Shown in pieces: positions 15,769 through 24,919 of a stretch of DNA of 47,019 nt (position 1 is its first letter; every line of letters starts with the position of its first letter). The translations under genes and the position numbers were made by a program. Below the pieces are notes generated by a model. That model saw nothing but the letters and a program-made list of their open reading frames with translations, was not told the DNA's origin and made no database searches. Origin of the DNA: Bordetella parapertussis (GTDB lineage: Bacteria; Pseudomonadota; Gammaproteobacteria; Burkholderiales; Burkholderiaceae_C). The stretch lies in contig CAMCTC010000031.1 in assembly GCA_945878355.1 (NCBI GenBank), positions 1-47,019 of the forward strand, given 5' to 3'.

Positions 15769-17157
15769 ATGCCCGTGTTGCCAGCCGCCTTCAAACCCTC
15801 CTCTACGCCTGACGCCCAGGAGCACCAACTCAGCGCCACCGACCGTCGCGCGCTGGCGGCGACGCTGTTGGCGGTGGCGCTGTCAACGCTGGACGCCTCG
15901 ATCGCCAACACCGCGCTGCCGGTGATAGCGGCCGACCTGCACGCATCGCCCGCCGCGTCGATCTGGGTCATCAACGCCTTCCAGTTGGCGGTGGTGGCGA
16001 GCTTGCTGCCGTTTGCCGCGCTAGGCGACCTGCTCGGGCCGCGCCGAATCTTCCTCGGCGGCTTGGCGTTCTACGCTGCGGCCTCGCTGCTCAGCGCGCT
16101 GGCCGACAGTCTGTGGCTGCTCGCAGCCGGCCGAGCGCTGCAAGGCATAGGCGCTGGTGCGCTGATGAGCGTGAACATCGCGCTGGTGCGCTTGTTCTAT
16201 CCACCTTCGCAGTTGGGCCGCGGCCTCGGACTGAACGCGCTGGTGGTCGGCGTCGCATTCTCGGCCGGCCCGTCGGTCGCGTCGCTGGTGCTTGCGGTCG
16301 GCAACTGGCATTGGTTGTTTGCACTCAACGTGCCCTTGGGCTTGTACGGACTGGCGCTGGCCTACCCTGCGCTGCCGCGAACGGCGACAAGCGGCCACGG
16401 TTTTGACTGGGTGACCGCATTGCTGACGGCGCTGACTTTTGCATCCTTGATCCTGGGTCTGAGCAACGGCGCGCAGCGCGCGGAATGGCCTCTGGTGCTG
16501 GGGCCGCTGCTGCTGGCGCTGGCTGCCGGCGCGCTGCTGTTGCGGCGCCAGGCCGGTCACCCGGCGCCGATGCTGCCGGTCGACCTGCTGCGCTTGCCGA
16601 TGTTCGCGCTGTCGGCGCTCACTGCGATGGGTGCGTTTGCCGCGCAAGGCTTGGCCTTCGTGTCGCTGCCGTTCTATTTCCACAACGTGTTGCACCGCAG
16701 CGCGGTCGACACTGGCTTCTTGATGACATGCTGGCCTGTCGTGGTGGCGATGGCCGCGCCGATCGCCGGGCGCCTGTCCGACCGCTACCCACCGGGGCTG
16801 CTGGGTGGCATCGGCATGGCGATCATGAGCGCAGGCCTGGTCGCGTTGGCGCTGCTGCCTGCCGACCCGGCCATCTGGGACATCACGCTGCGCATGTCGA
16901 TCTGCGGCCTGGGTTTTGGCTTCTACCAATCACCCAATATGCGAGCGTTGATGGCCAGCGCGCCGCCCGCTCGCAGTGGCGGCGCCAGCGGCATGGTGGC
17001 GATGGTCCGCTTGACGGGGCAGACCATAGGCGCTGCGCTGGTGGCCTTGTGTTTCGGCCTGGTCGACAGCGGCGCGACCACGCTGGCGCTGTGGCTGGGC
17101 GCGGGCTCTGCAGGCCTGGCAGCGATCGCCAGCTCGGCCCGGCTCTGGGTGCGCTGA
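15769..17157 (+). CDS. MFS transporter (DHA2 family)
   Basis: A 462-residue membrane transporter, distinct from the one at 13199 although of the same family. Motif A-like ALGDLLGPRRIF follows segment 2. Segment 1 contains LSTLDASIANTALPVIAADL, a hallmark of DHA2 exporters, and motif C-like glycines occur in LQGIGAGALMSVNIALV. Roughly 12-14 hydrophobic segments. It is followed 68 bases later by a gamma-glutamyltransferase on the same strand. Export or import of a peptide-like or conjugated substrate is conceivable but unproven. Confidence 0.85.
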   Translation: MPVLPAAFKPSSTPDAQEHQLSATDRRALAATLLAVALSTLDASIANTALPVIAADLHASPAASIWVINAFQLAVVASLLPFAALGDLLGPRRIFLGGLAFYAAASLLSALADSLWLLAAGRALQGIGAGALMSVNIALVRLFYPPSQLGRGLGLNALVVGVAFSAGPSVASLVLAVGNWHWLFALNVPLGLYGLALAYPALPRTATSGHGFDWVTALLTALTFASLILGLSNGAQRAEWPLVLGPLLLALAAGALLLRRQAGHPAPMLPVDLLRLPMFALSALTAMGAFAAQGLAFVSLPFYFHNVLHRSAVDTGFLMTCWPVVVAMAAPIAGRLSDRYPPGLLGGIGMAIMSAGLVALALLPADPAIWDITLRMSICGLGFGFYQSPNMRALMASAPPARSGGASGMVAMVRLTGQTIGAALVALCFGLVDSGATTLALWLGAGSAGLAAIASSARLWVR

Positions 17158-17225
17158 GAATGCAGCGGCGCGCTTCGTCTGACTGATCGATCCCACCCAA
17201 GCCCGCACAACCAGGACAGCATCGA

Positions 17226-18806
17226 ATGGACAACTTCTCGAATTCCCAGACCGTTCGCAAAACGGTGATCGCCACCCGCGGCGGCGTCGTCTCGGCCCAG
17301 CACCGGCGCGCTGCCGAAGCCGGCGCAGCGGTGCTCGAAGCCGGTGGCGATGCGGTCGACGCCGCGGTCGCGACCTCGTTCGCGCTTGGCGTGGTCGAGC
17401 CCTGGATGAGTGGTGTGGCCGCAGGCGGCTGCATGACGCTGTGGCGCGCCGAAGAAGGGCAGGCGCAGTGTCTGGACTACGGCATGCGCTCGCCGCGCGA
17501 GCTGAACCCGGCGAATTACCCGCTCAGCGGCGGCGCCCGGTCGTCCGACATGTTCTCCTGGGCCGCAGTGGTCGGCGACCGCAATGTGCAGGGCGCGACC
17601 GCGGTGGCTGTGCCTGGCGTGGTTGCCGGCATGGCATTGGCGCACCAACGCCATGGCCGCATGCCCTGGCGCGATCTGGTGCTGCCGTCGGCGGGGCTGG
17701 CGCAGCAAGGCCTGATCGTCGACTGGTACTCGTCGTTGTTGACGTCCTCGGTGGCGCGGGCACTGTCGCTCGATCCGGACGCGGCAGCGATGTTTCTCGA
17801 AGACGGTTGCTGGCCGATAGGCAACGCCTGGACCTCGACAGCTGAGCGCCATCTCGACCAGCGCGTGCTGGCCGGCACGTTGACCGAGATCGCCGAGCAG
17901 GGCGCGCAGGCGCTGTACCGCGGCGACGTCGGCCGCGCGCTGGTGCGCGACGTTCGCGCCAAGGGCGGCTGCTTGAGCGAGGCCGACTTGGCTGCTTATC
18001 GCGCTGAATGGGTAGACCCGCTGGCCATCCCCTACCGTGGCGGCAAGGTGTACGCCGCGCCGGGGCTGACCGGTGGGCCGACGCTGGCGATGGCGCTAGA
18101 GCATTTGGCGCGCGACTACCAGCCCGGGGCCGGCGCACCAGACGCATCCACCTACCTGGCCTATGCCCGGGCCTTGAGCAAGGCGTTCAGCAGCCGCTTG
18201 CAACTCATGGGCGACCACGAGTCGCCGCAGGCGCCGGGCTGCACCACGCATTTTTGCGTGATCGACGCGCGCGGCAACATCTGCTCGGTGACCCAGACCC
18301 TGCTGTCGATTTTCGGCTCACGGGTGGTGTCACCGTCGACCGGGATGTTGCTCAACAACGGCGTGATGTGGTTCGACCCCGAGCCCGGCAATCCCAACTC
18401 GCTGGCGCCCGACAAGCGTTGCCTGACCAACTACTGCCCGGTGGTCGGCGAGACGGCTGATGGACGACGCTTTGCGGTCGGTGCCTCGGGCGGACGCAAG
18501 ATCCTGGGCGCGGTGCTGCAGCTCAGCTCGTTCCTGATCGACCATGGCATGAGCCTGGAAGACGCATTCCACCAGCCCCGCATCGATGTCAGCGGCGGCA
18601 CCCAGGTGGTGGCCGATGCGGCCTTGCCGGCCGAGGTGCTGGCAGCGCTGGCGGCCGAGTTCTCGCTCAATGCCGTGCGGCGCCAGGTCTACCCCTACGC
18701 GTTTGCCTGCCCGTCGGGCGCGCTGCGCGAAGGCCTGGACAACATGGGCTGCACCGAGGTGATGTCGCCCTGGGGCGACGCGGTGGCCGAGCGACTGGCG
18801 GGCTGA
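17226..18806 (+). CDS. gamma-glutamyltransferase family protein
   Basis: A 526-residue Ntn-hydrolase of the gamma-glutamyltranspeptidase family, which self-cleaves before a catalytic threonine. That residue is Thr340 in TTHFCVIDARGN. The large-subunit signature GGDAVDAAVATSFALGVVEP lies near the N-terminus, and the small-subunit glycine loop is ASGGRKILGAVLQL. No signal peptide is seen, so unlike classical periplasmic GGT it is probably cytosolic, as in the catabolic acylase-like branch of the family. Start ATG 17226 has AGGA upstream. Substrates may be gamma-glutamyl or other N-acyl compounds. The preceding MFS gene may be co-transcribed. Confidence 0.88.
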   Translation: MDNFSNSQTVRKTVIATRGGVVSAQHRRAAEAGAAVLEAGGDAVDAAVATSFALGVVEPWMSGVAAGGCMTLWRAEEGQAQCLDYGMRSPRELNPANYPLSGGARSSDMFSWAAVVGDRNVQGATAVAVPGVVAGMALAHQRHGRMPWRDLVLPSAGLAQQGLIVDWYSSLLTSSVARALSLDPDAAAMFLEDGCWPIGNAWTSTAERHLDQRVLAGTLTEIAEQGAQALYRGDVGRALVRDVRAKGGCLSEADLAAYRAEWVDPLAIPYRGGKVYAAPGLTGGPTLAMALEHLARDYQPGAGAPDASTYLAYARALSKAFSSRLQLMGDHESPQAPGCTTHFCVIDARGNICSVTQTLLSIFGSRVVSPSTGMLLNNGVMWFDPEPGNPNSLAPDKRCLTNYCPVVGETADGRRFAVGASGGRKILGAVLQLSSFLIDHGMSLEDAFHQPRIDVSGGTQVVADAALPAEVLAALAAEFSLNAVRRQVYPYAFACPSGALREGLDNMGCTEVMSPWGDAVAERLAG

Positions 18807-18850
18807 ACGCTGGCGTCCGTGACACGGCCTCAAGTGGAAGTGGGGTCGCC

Positions 18851-19747
18851 TCAGGCATCGTAGCCATAGAACCCAGAAGGGGAGTTCCGGTACTGGCGGT
18901 AGCGTTCAAAAGATGACAGATTCGCGAGGCGCTCGGCATCCCAGTCGAAACTTCCAGCGATGAGTTTTCCAACCCGTTCTTCAAAAACGGCGTTGTCACG
19001 CTCGATGAAGGGTTGCTGCTCACGGCTGGTCATTCGCGCACCGCCTGCGGGTGCCGCCAAGTGCCAGGCTTGGGCGTTGGGCTCTAAGATCACGCCGGCG
19101 CCGCGCATGAACAATCGCAGCGTCGCATCTGTCTCTTCTTTTTCACCGCGCCGAGAAAAAGCCAGCGAAAAACCACCGGCGGCTTCCAGCGCGACCCGGT
19201 CGTACAAGAACGATGAGTACAGCGCTTTGACCAAGCGCGCTTTTTCTCCAGGCAAGAGAAAGCGCTGTTCCACCGATTCAAACGGCGCGAACTGTGGCAA
19301 TGACGCACGGACTCGATCGGACATGTGGTGGTGCGTGCGATCTCCAGCAGCGACCTCGGGATAAACCCCTCCAATCGCACCCACGGGCAGCGCTTTCTCG
19401 TAATGCTGGATCGTTTCGACGAGGGTGCTGATGAACGTGGGTTGCGGCACCAGATCGTCGTCGATTCGCAGCACCCATGAATGCTCAGCACTGACCAAGG
19501 TCACGTTGTGTGCGTAATGCGGACCTTGACGCACGCCGCGAAGAATTCGCCACCTGTGCCCTTCCATCTCCAGCAACCACAACATCCGCTGAACCACCAG
19601 GTTGTCTTTCAGCAATGGCGGATCGTTGTCGTCAACAATCGTGAGATCCCAATGGACATAGTCTTGGGTTCGCAGCGCTTGCAGCATCATGGGAATGCAG
19701 TCGGGACGGTTTCTTGTGGGAAGACCGATTTCGATTCGTCTCATCAT
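18851..19747 (-). CDS. GT2-like glycosyltransferase, compositionally atypical
   Basis: A 298-residue family-2-type (GT-A fold) glycosyltransferase. Residues 1-25 read RIEIGLPTRNRPDCIPMM, followed by LTIVDDNDPP, and the DxD-type metal motif is in WVLRIDDDLVPQP near residue 95. It probably adds a sugar to a surface polysaccharide or protein. Hand counts of three 60-base lines in the gene gave about 50-63% GC, against about 72% for a line in the neighbouring gamma-glutamyltransferase gene, so it appears horizontally acquired. No other polysaccharide gene is nearby. The start is ATG 19747 or ATG 19744, with no clear ribosome site. Confidence 0.75.
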   Translation of the reverse strand: MMRRIEIGLPTRNRPDCIPMMLQALRTQDYVHWDLTIVDDNDPPLLKDNLVVQRMLWLLEMEGHRWRILRGVRQGPHYAHNVTLVSAEHSWVLRIDDDLVPQPTFISTLVETIQHYEKALPVGAIGGVYPEVAAGDRTHHHMSDRVRASLPQFAPFESVEQRFLLPGEKARLVKALYSSFLYDRVALEAAGGFSLAFSRRGEKEETDATLRLFMRGAGVILEPNAQAWHLAAPAGGARMTSREQQPFIERDNAVFEERVGKLIAGSFDWDAERLANLSSFERYRQYRNSPSGFYGYDA

Positions 19748-19857
19748 CAGCAGGGGCTCCGCGACGGCGATGTCGTCACTTCATTGTGGACCGGAAGTCC
19801 GGCTCGACTGCACAGACCGCTGTACCCACCACAAACCGAACGCCACCAGGAGACGAC

Positions 19858-21609
19858 ATGCGCCAGATACTTTCGGCGTTTCACCGGACTACCGCTAGGG
19901 TGGGTCCAGGCGGGACAGCGAGCATGGGCTGCCGCCGCGATGGTTTGCTGGGCTTGTTGGCCGCGGCGGCGGGCTTGGCGGGATGCGCCTTGAACCCTGC
20001 CAGCCCGGGCCTAGCCTGCGCAGAGTTGCCCGGCGCCGTGAGCTCGTTGCCTGGGTTGCGCGTCACCCAGTCCAGCGCGATGCCTGCTGACGACAAAGGC
20101 CACCCGGCGCACTGTCTGGTGCAAGGCCAACTCGGCGAGCGTACCGGTGTCGATGGCAAGCGCTACGCGATCGGCTTCGAGATGCGTCTGCCGCAAGCCT
20201 GGAACAAGCGCTTTCTGCACCAAGTCAACGGCGGCAACGACGGCGTCGTCAAGCCTGCGTTGGGCGACATGGGCGTGCTGGCGACCGATGCGCTGGCGCG
20301 CGGCTTCGCGGTGGTCAGCAGCGATTCTGGTCATCAAGGCGAAGACCCGGCCAATGCAGCCGCCGGTCTGGCGCGAGGCAACGTGTTTGGCCTGGACCCG
20401 CAGGCCAGGCGCGACTATGGCTACAGCGCCAACGGCGCGGTCTGGCCTGTGGCTCAGGCGCTGATCCAGCGCCATTACGGCGAGAAGCCGCAGCGCAACT
20501 ACATGGCCGGCTGCTCCAACGGCGGTCGCCACGCGATGGTCGCTGCCGAGCGCTACCCCGATCTTTACGACGGCTTCCTGGCCGGCGCGCCCGGATTCAA
20601 CCTGCCCAAGGCCGCGGTCCAGCATGCCTGGGACATCCAGAGCTGGAAGCTGGTCGACCCCGACATCCGCCGCGCTTTCAGCCCGGCCGACATGAAGCTG
20701 GTCGCAGACCAGGTGGTGGCACGCTGCGATCCGCTGGACCTGCTGGTCGACGGCATCGTCGGTGACCTCAAGCGCTGCCAGAGCGTCTTCAAGCTGTCCG
20801 ACCTGCAGTGCAGCGGCGCCAAGACCGACACCTGCCTGAGCGCGACCCAGGTTCAGGCGCTGGGACGGTCCTTCGCAGGCCCGCGCAACAGCCGCGGCGA
20901 GGCGCTGTACACCGACTGGTCGTTTGACGGGGGCATAGGCGCAGGCGGTTGGCGCAGCTGGAAGCTTGAGTCGACCATCCCGCCCTGGGACCGCAACCCG
21001 ATCATCGCGACGATGGGCGCGGGATCGCTGGCCTACATTTTCACGACGCCGCCGACCCGCGTCGCCGGAACGCCTGCTGCGCTGGTCGACTACCTGGCGC
21101 GCTTCGACTTCGACCGCGACGCGCCTAGTATCCACGCCACCGATCCGGTGTTCAAGGAATCGGCGATGGCGGTGATGAGCCCGCCCGAGGCTGCCGATCC
21201 GACGCTCGCGGCACTGGCCAAGCGCGGCGGCAAGATGATCCTCTACCACGGCAGCAGCGACCCGGTCTTCTCGGTCAACGACACGTTGGCCTGGGCCGAA
21301 CGACTGCAGCACAAATTGGGGCCGCAGGGCGCCGGTGCGGTGGCCAGGGTGTTTCCGGTGCCTGGCATGGGGCACTGCGCTGGCGGTCCGGCCACCGACC
21401 AGTTCGACGCGTTGGGCGCGCTGGTGGCTTGGGTCGAGGAAGGCAAGGCCCCAGATCGCATCGATGCCCGCGTCAGCCCGGGCAACCTCGAACTGCCAGC
21501 GACCTGGTCGAAGCAGCGCGGCAGGCCGTTATGCCCCTGGCCTCAGGTCGCGCGCTATGCTGGCGGCGACGTCGAGGCGGCTTCGAGTTTTCGCTGCGCC
21601 ACGCCTTGA
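19858..21609 (+). CDS. tannase/feruloyl esterase family lipoprotein
   Basis: A 583-residue secreted esterase of the tannase/feruloyl esterase family, hydrolysing ester bonds of aromatic acids. The CS-D-HC signature is present: Cys219-Ser220 (GCSNGGRHAM), Asp468 (SSDPVFSVND) and His506-Cys507 (GMGHCAGG), where the two Cys form the family disulfide. The N-terminus has CRRDGLLG followed by a hydrophobic stretch and lipobox LAGC (Cys43), so it is probably an exported lipoprotein, perhaps through the Tat route. ATG 19858 has a good AGGAG; ATG 19924 is an alternative giving a shorter, more usual signal. A DUF3237 gene follows. A role in plant-phenolic ester use is inferred. Confidence 0.85.
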   Translation: MRQILSAFHRTTARVGPGGTASMGCRRDGLLGLLAAAAGLAGCALNPASPGLACAELPGAVSSLPGLRVTQSSAMPADDKGHPAHCLVQGQLGERTGVDGKRYAIGFEMRLPQAWNKRFLHQVNGGNDGVVKPALGDMGVLATDALARGFAVVSSDSGHQGEDPANAAAGLARGNVFGLDPQARRDYGYSANGAVWPVAQALIQRHYGEKPQRNYMAGCSNGGRHAMVAAERYPDLYDGFLAGAPGFNLPKAAVQHAWDIQSWKLVDPDIRRAFSPADMKLVADQVVARCDPLDLLVDGIVGDLKRCQSVFKLSDLQCSGAKTDTCLSATQVQALGRSFAGPRNSRGEALYTDWSFDGGIGAGGWRSWKLESTIPPWDRNPIIATMGAGSLAYIFTTPPTRVAGTPAALVDYLARFDFDRDAPSIHATDPVFKESAMAVMSPPEAADPTLAALAKRGGKMILYHGSSDPVFSVNDTLAWAERLQHKLGPQGAGAVARVFPVPGMGHCAGGPATDQFDALGALVAWVEEGKAPDRIDARVSPGNLELPATWSKQRGRPLCPWPQVARYAGGDVEAASSFRCATP

Positions 21610-21610
21610 A

Positions 21611-21646
21611 CCCGCTGACCCCGCTGACCCCTCTGACCCCGCTGTC
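21611..21646 (+). repeat. 9-bp minisatellite-like repeat, four units
   Basis: Four consecutive 9-base units based on CCCGCTGAC (third unit CCCTCTGAC, fourth CCCGCTGTC) start one base after the tannase-family stop codon. They lie in the 81-base gap before the DUF3237 gene and may vary in number by slippage. Confidence 0.7.
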
Positions 21647-21690
21647 CCATTGACCACCGTTTCAACATCCAACTTGAACCAGGCCAGACC

Positions 21691-22188
21691 ATGCATCACG
21701 AAGCCCAGCCCCTGCTGCACAGCCCGCTGCCACCGCCGCCAGCGCTGCTGCCGATGACCCAGGTGTTCTGCCAGGTCGGCGCGCTGGTCAGCCTGGGCGT
21801 CGGGCCGCACGGCGAGCGCCGCTACGTGCAGCTTGGCGGCGGCACGGTGCGCGGGCCCGAGTTGAACGGCACGCTGGTCGAGGGCGGTGTCGACTGGCAG
21901 GTTAACCGCGCCGACGGCGCGCTCGACATCGCCGCCCATTACGTGATCCGCGCCGACGACGGCGGCCTGATCGAGGTCCGCAGCGAAGGCCTGCGCTGCG
22001 GACCGGCCGAGGTGATGGCGCGGCTGGCGCGCGGCGAGGCGGTCGGGCGCGATGAGTATTACTTTCGCACCGTTGTTCGTTTCACCACCGGTGCACCGCA
22101 GTGGCTGCACCTCAACAAGGTGCTGGCGCTGGCGGTGGGCCAGCGCGAGGCCGGCGTCGTCAAGCTCGATTTCTACCGCATCACCTGA
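21691..22188 (+). CDS. DUF3237 domain-containing protein
   Basis: A 165-residue protein whose whole length from about residue 22 matches the DUF3237 family, a small beta-barrel-like fold of unknown function often encoded beside aromatic or secondary-metabolite catabolic genes. Family features seen are GPHGERRYVQLGGGTVRGP, GGVDWQVNRADG, and the ending VGQREAGVVKLDFYRI. It follows the tannase-family esterase by 81 bases and is probably co-transcribed. The last 16 bases overlap the end of the convergent ppsA gene. ATG at residue 22 is an alternative start, because the Pro-rich first 21 residues look poorly conserved. Confidence 0.8.
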   Translation: MHHEAQPLLHSPLPPPPALLPMTQVFCQVGALVSLGVGPHGERRYVQLGGGTVRGPELNGTLVEGGVDWQVNRADGALDIAAHYVIRADDGGLIEVRSEGLRCGPAEVMARLARGEAVGRDEYYFRTVVRFTTGAPQWLHLNKVLALAVGQREAGVVKLDFYRIT

Positions 22189-24626
22189 GCGGCAGCTGTC
22201 GAGGAAGCGGCTCTGGGCTTGCGCCCGAGCTTGGCCTCGATCTCGCGCACCGCTTGCATCGTCTTGAGCACCCGGTCGGGTGTCAGGCTGATGCTGTTTA
22301 TGCCGAGCTCGACCAGAAATTGGGCGACCTCCAGGTGGTCTGAAGGTGCCTGGCCGCAAATGCCGCTGTGGCGCTGGTTGCGTTTCGCACCCTCGACGGC
22401 CAGCCGCAGCATCTTCAGCATGCCGGGGTCGCGTTCGTCAAACGAGTCCGCGACGATCGCGCTGTCGCGGTCCACGCCCAGCGTCAACTGGGTCAGGTCG
22501 TTGCTGCCGATCGAGAAACCGTCGAACAGCTCGGAGAACTCGTCGATCAGCAGCACGTTGTTCGGGATCTCGCACATCACGTAGACCTGCAGTCCGTTCT
22601 CACCGCGCTTCAAGCCGTGCCTGGCCATGGTCGCCAGCACCTTGCGCGCTTCGTCGACACGGCGGCAGAACGGCACCATCAGGATCAGGTTGCGCAGGCC
22701 CAGGGTCTCGCGAACCCGCTTCAGCGCCGCGCATTCGAGCGCGAAGCCCTCCTCGTAGGCCGGGTGGATGTAGCGCGCAGCGCCGCGAAAACCCAGCATC
22801 GGGTTCTCCTCGACCGGCTCGAAGTCGCGCCCGCCCAGCAGCGCGGCGTATTCGTTGCTCTTGAAATCCGACAAGCGCACGACCACCGGCCGCGGCCAGA
22901 ACGCGGCGGCGATCGTCCCCACGCCCTCGCTCAGCTTCTCGATGAAATAGCTCGGCCCGTCCGGGTAGCCGGCGTGGCGGGACTGGACTTGGGCACGAAC
23001 CGTGGCATCGCTGATCCGCTCGGGGTGGACCACCGCCATCGGATGCAGCGCGATGTGCTCGCTGATGATGAACTCCATCCGCGCCAGCCCGACCCCGTCG
23101 CAGGGCAGCAGCGAGGTCTTGAAGGCGAGCTCGGGGTTGCCCAGGTTGACCATGATCTCGGTCGCCGGTCTAACCAGCGTGCTCAAGTCGCTGGTATCGA
23201 CCCGGAAACGCAGCATGCCGGCATAGACCCGGCCGATGTCGCCCTCGGCGCAGCTCACGGTGACTTGCTCGCCATCTTGCAGCAAGCCGCTGGCGCCTTC
23301 GGCGCCGACCACCGCGGGGATGCCGAGCTCGCGCGCGACGATCGCCGCATGGCAGGTGCGCCCGCCGCGGTTGGTGATGATGGCAGCAGCGGTCTTCATC
23401 ACCGGCTCCCAGTCGGGCGCGGTGGTGTCGGCCACCAGCACCTCGCCGGGTTTGAACAAATGCAGTTGCGACGCGTTGGCGATGCGTCGCACCGCGCCGG
23501 CGGCGATGCGCTCGCCGACCGAACGCCCCTGCACCCGTACCGCGGCTTTCTCTTCGAGCACGAAGGACTCGATCTGCTGGGCCTGCCGCTGCGAGGCCGA
23601 GGTTTCGGGCCTGGCCTGGACGATGAAGATGCTGCCTTCGGGGCCATCCTTGGCCCACTCGATGTCCATCGGCCGCCAACTGCAGGCGAGCCGGCTGTAG
23701 TGGTCCTCGATCCTGACCGCTGCGTCGGCGAGCTCGAGCACGTCGGTGTCGCTCAACGACAGCCGCACCCGGTCCTCAGCCGGTGTGGGTTGGTTGACCA
23801 CCGGCTCGCGGGTGTGGCCACCGCGATAGACCATGCGGACTTGCTTGCGGCCGACGCGCCGGCTCAGCACGCAGCGGTGCCCGGCCTTCAGACTGGGCTT
23901 GTGGACATAGAACTCGTCCGGGTCGACGGTGCCTTGGACCACGTTCTCGCCCAGGCCCCAGGCTGAGGTGATGAAGACCATGTCCGGGTGGCCGGACTCG
24001 GTGTCGAGCGTGAACACCACGCCGCTGGCGGCCTGGTCGCTGCGAACCATCTGCATCACGCCGACCGACAGAAACACCTTGAAGTGGTCGAAACCCTGGT
24101 CGGTGCGGTAAGAGATCGCCCGGTCGGTGAACAGCGAGGCCTGGCAGCGCTTGACCGCGTCGATCAGCATCTGCTCGCCGCGGATGTTGAGGTAGGTGTC
24201 GTGCTGGCCGGCAAAGCTGGCGCCGGGCAGGTCCTCGGCGGTGGCCGAGCTGCGCACTGCCACGCTCAGGCCCGGCCCGACCCGGGCTTTGAGCTCGCGC
24301 CAGGCGCGACGAAGGCCTTGCTCGACCGCTTCGGGCATCGCCGCGGCGTAGACGATCTCGCGCGCCTGCGCGCCGGCATGGGCTAAGGCCTCGACATCGC
24401 GCTTGTCCAGCCTGTCGAGCAACTGGTGCAGCGCAGGCCAGGCGCGCGCGCCGTCGAGCGCGTCGCGGTAGGCATCGGCGGTGACCGCAAAGCCATCCGG
24501 GATCCGCACCCCCAGGCCTTGCAGTTGCTGGACCATCTCGCCCAGTGAAGCGTTCTTGCCGCCCACCAGTGCCAGGTCGTTCATGGACAGGCTGGCGAAC
24601 CAGCGGATGTATCGGGCGTCGTTCAT
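22173..24626 (-). CDS. ppsA: phosphoenolpyruvate synthase (pyruvate, water dikinase)
   Basis: An 817-residue cytosolic enzyme converting pyruvate and ATP to PEP, AMP and phosphate, the gluconeogenic entry from three-carbon acids. The N-terminal ATP-binding domain begins VGGKNASLGEM. The phosphohistidine is His426 in GGRTCHAAIVARELG, between the two halves. The C-terminal PEP-binding barrel ends with the family Cys in SGICGQAPSD. E. coli PpsA is 792 residues. The long upstream extension of the frame is rejected because MNDARYIRWF at 24626 follows GGAG and matches the family start. It overlaps the convergent DUF3237 gene by 16 bases. No PpsR-like regulatory gene is adjacent. Confidence 0.95.
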   Translation of the reverse strand: MNDARYIRWFASLSMNDLALVGGKNASLGEMVQQLQGLGVRIPDGFAVTADAYRDALDGARAWPALHQLLDRLDKRDVEALAHAGAQAREIVYAAAMPEAVEQGLRRAWRELKARVGPGLSVAVRSSATAEDLPGASFAGQHDTYLNIRGEQMLIDAVKRCQASLFTDRAISYRTDQGFDHFKVFLSVGVMQMVRSDQAASGVVFTLDTESGHPDMVFITSAWGLGENVVQGTVDPDEFYVHKPSLKAGHRCVLSRRVGRKQVRMVYRGGHTREPVVNQPTPAEDRVRLSLSDTDVLELADAAVRIEDHYSRLACSWRPMDIEWAKDGPEGSIFIVQARPETSASQRQAQQIESFVLEEKAAVRVQGRSVGERIAAGAVRRIANASQLHLFKPGEVLVADTTAPDWEPVMKTAAAIITNRGGRTCHAAIVARELGIPAVVGAEGASGLLQDGEQVTVSCAEGDIGRVYAGMLRFRVDTSDLSTLVRPATEIMVNLGNPELAFKTSLLPCDGVGLARMEFIISEHIALHPMAVVHPERISDATVRAQVQSRHAGYPDGPSYFIEKLSEGVGTIAAAFWPRPVVVRLSDFKSNEYAALLGGRDFEPVEENPMLGFRGAARYIHPAYEEGFALECAALKRVRETLGLRNLILMVPFCRRVDEARKVLATMARHGLKRGENGLQVYVMCEIPNNVLLIDEFSELFDGFSIGSNDLTQLTLGVDRDSAIVADSFDERDPGMLKMLRLAVEGAKRNQRHSGICGQAPSDHLEVAQFLVELGINSISLTPDRVLKTMQAVREIEAKLGRKPRAASSTAAAQVMR

Positions 24627-24736
24627 GGGCTGCACTCCAGGGCTTGGATGCAAACCATGCTCGCTGTTGCTGCGGCGCTGACCTTGAGTCGACGCAAGCC
24701 TGCGCCAGCCAGGGTGCTCGGCGCGAGGCAACAGCT

Positions 24737-24919
24737 TCAGGTTTGCGCCAGCCGTTCGGCCTGTGCGATCAGTGCCAACGCCTGTTCGACATCGTCCTCG
24801 CGCGCCAGCAGCGCCAGGCTCAGCGTCGCGAGCAACAGACCGGATTGCTCCGTGCTGACACGACCCAAGGCTTCGCTCAACGCGGTGTAGGCGACTTCCA
24901 GATCGTCGCTGCTCATCAT
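24737..24919 (-). CDS. DUF2783-like small protein
   Basis: A 60-residue helical protein, acidic at the start (MMSSDDLEVAYTALSEALG), with STEQSGLLLATLSLALLA and an Ala-rich end. It resembles the DUF2783 family, small proteins found next to flavin monooxygenase genes in Burkholderiales. Its ATG at 24919 overlaps the monooxygenase stop as ATGA, so it is translationally coupled and likely present in similar amounts. A chaperone or accessory role to the monooxygenase is only inferred from this pairing. The family assignment rests on remembered pattern (Tyr, EQS, Leu spacing). Confidence 0.65.
   Translation of the reverse strand: MMSSDDLEVAYTALSEALGRVSTEQSGLLLATLSLALLAREDDVEQALALIAQAERLAQT

Noticed and set aside
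20011..21375. 454-codon minus-strand ORF
   Set aside because: Antisense to the tannase-family gene, which has the full catalytic signature.
22368..23966. 532-codon plus-strand ORF
   Set aside because: Antisense to ppsA.
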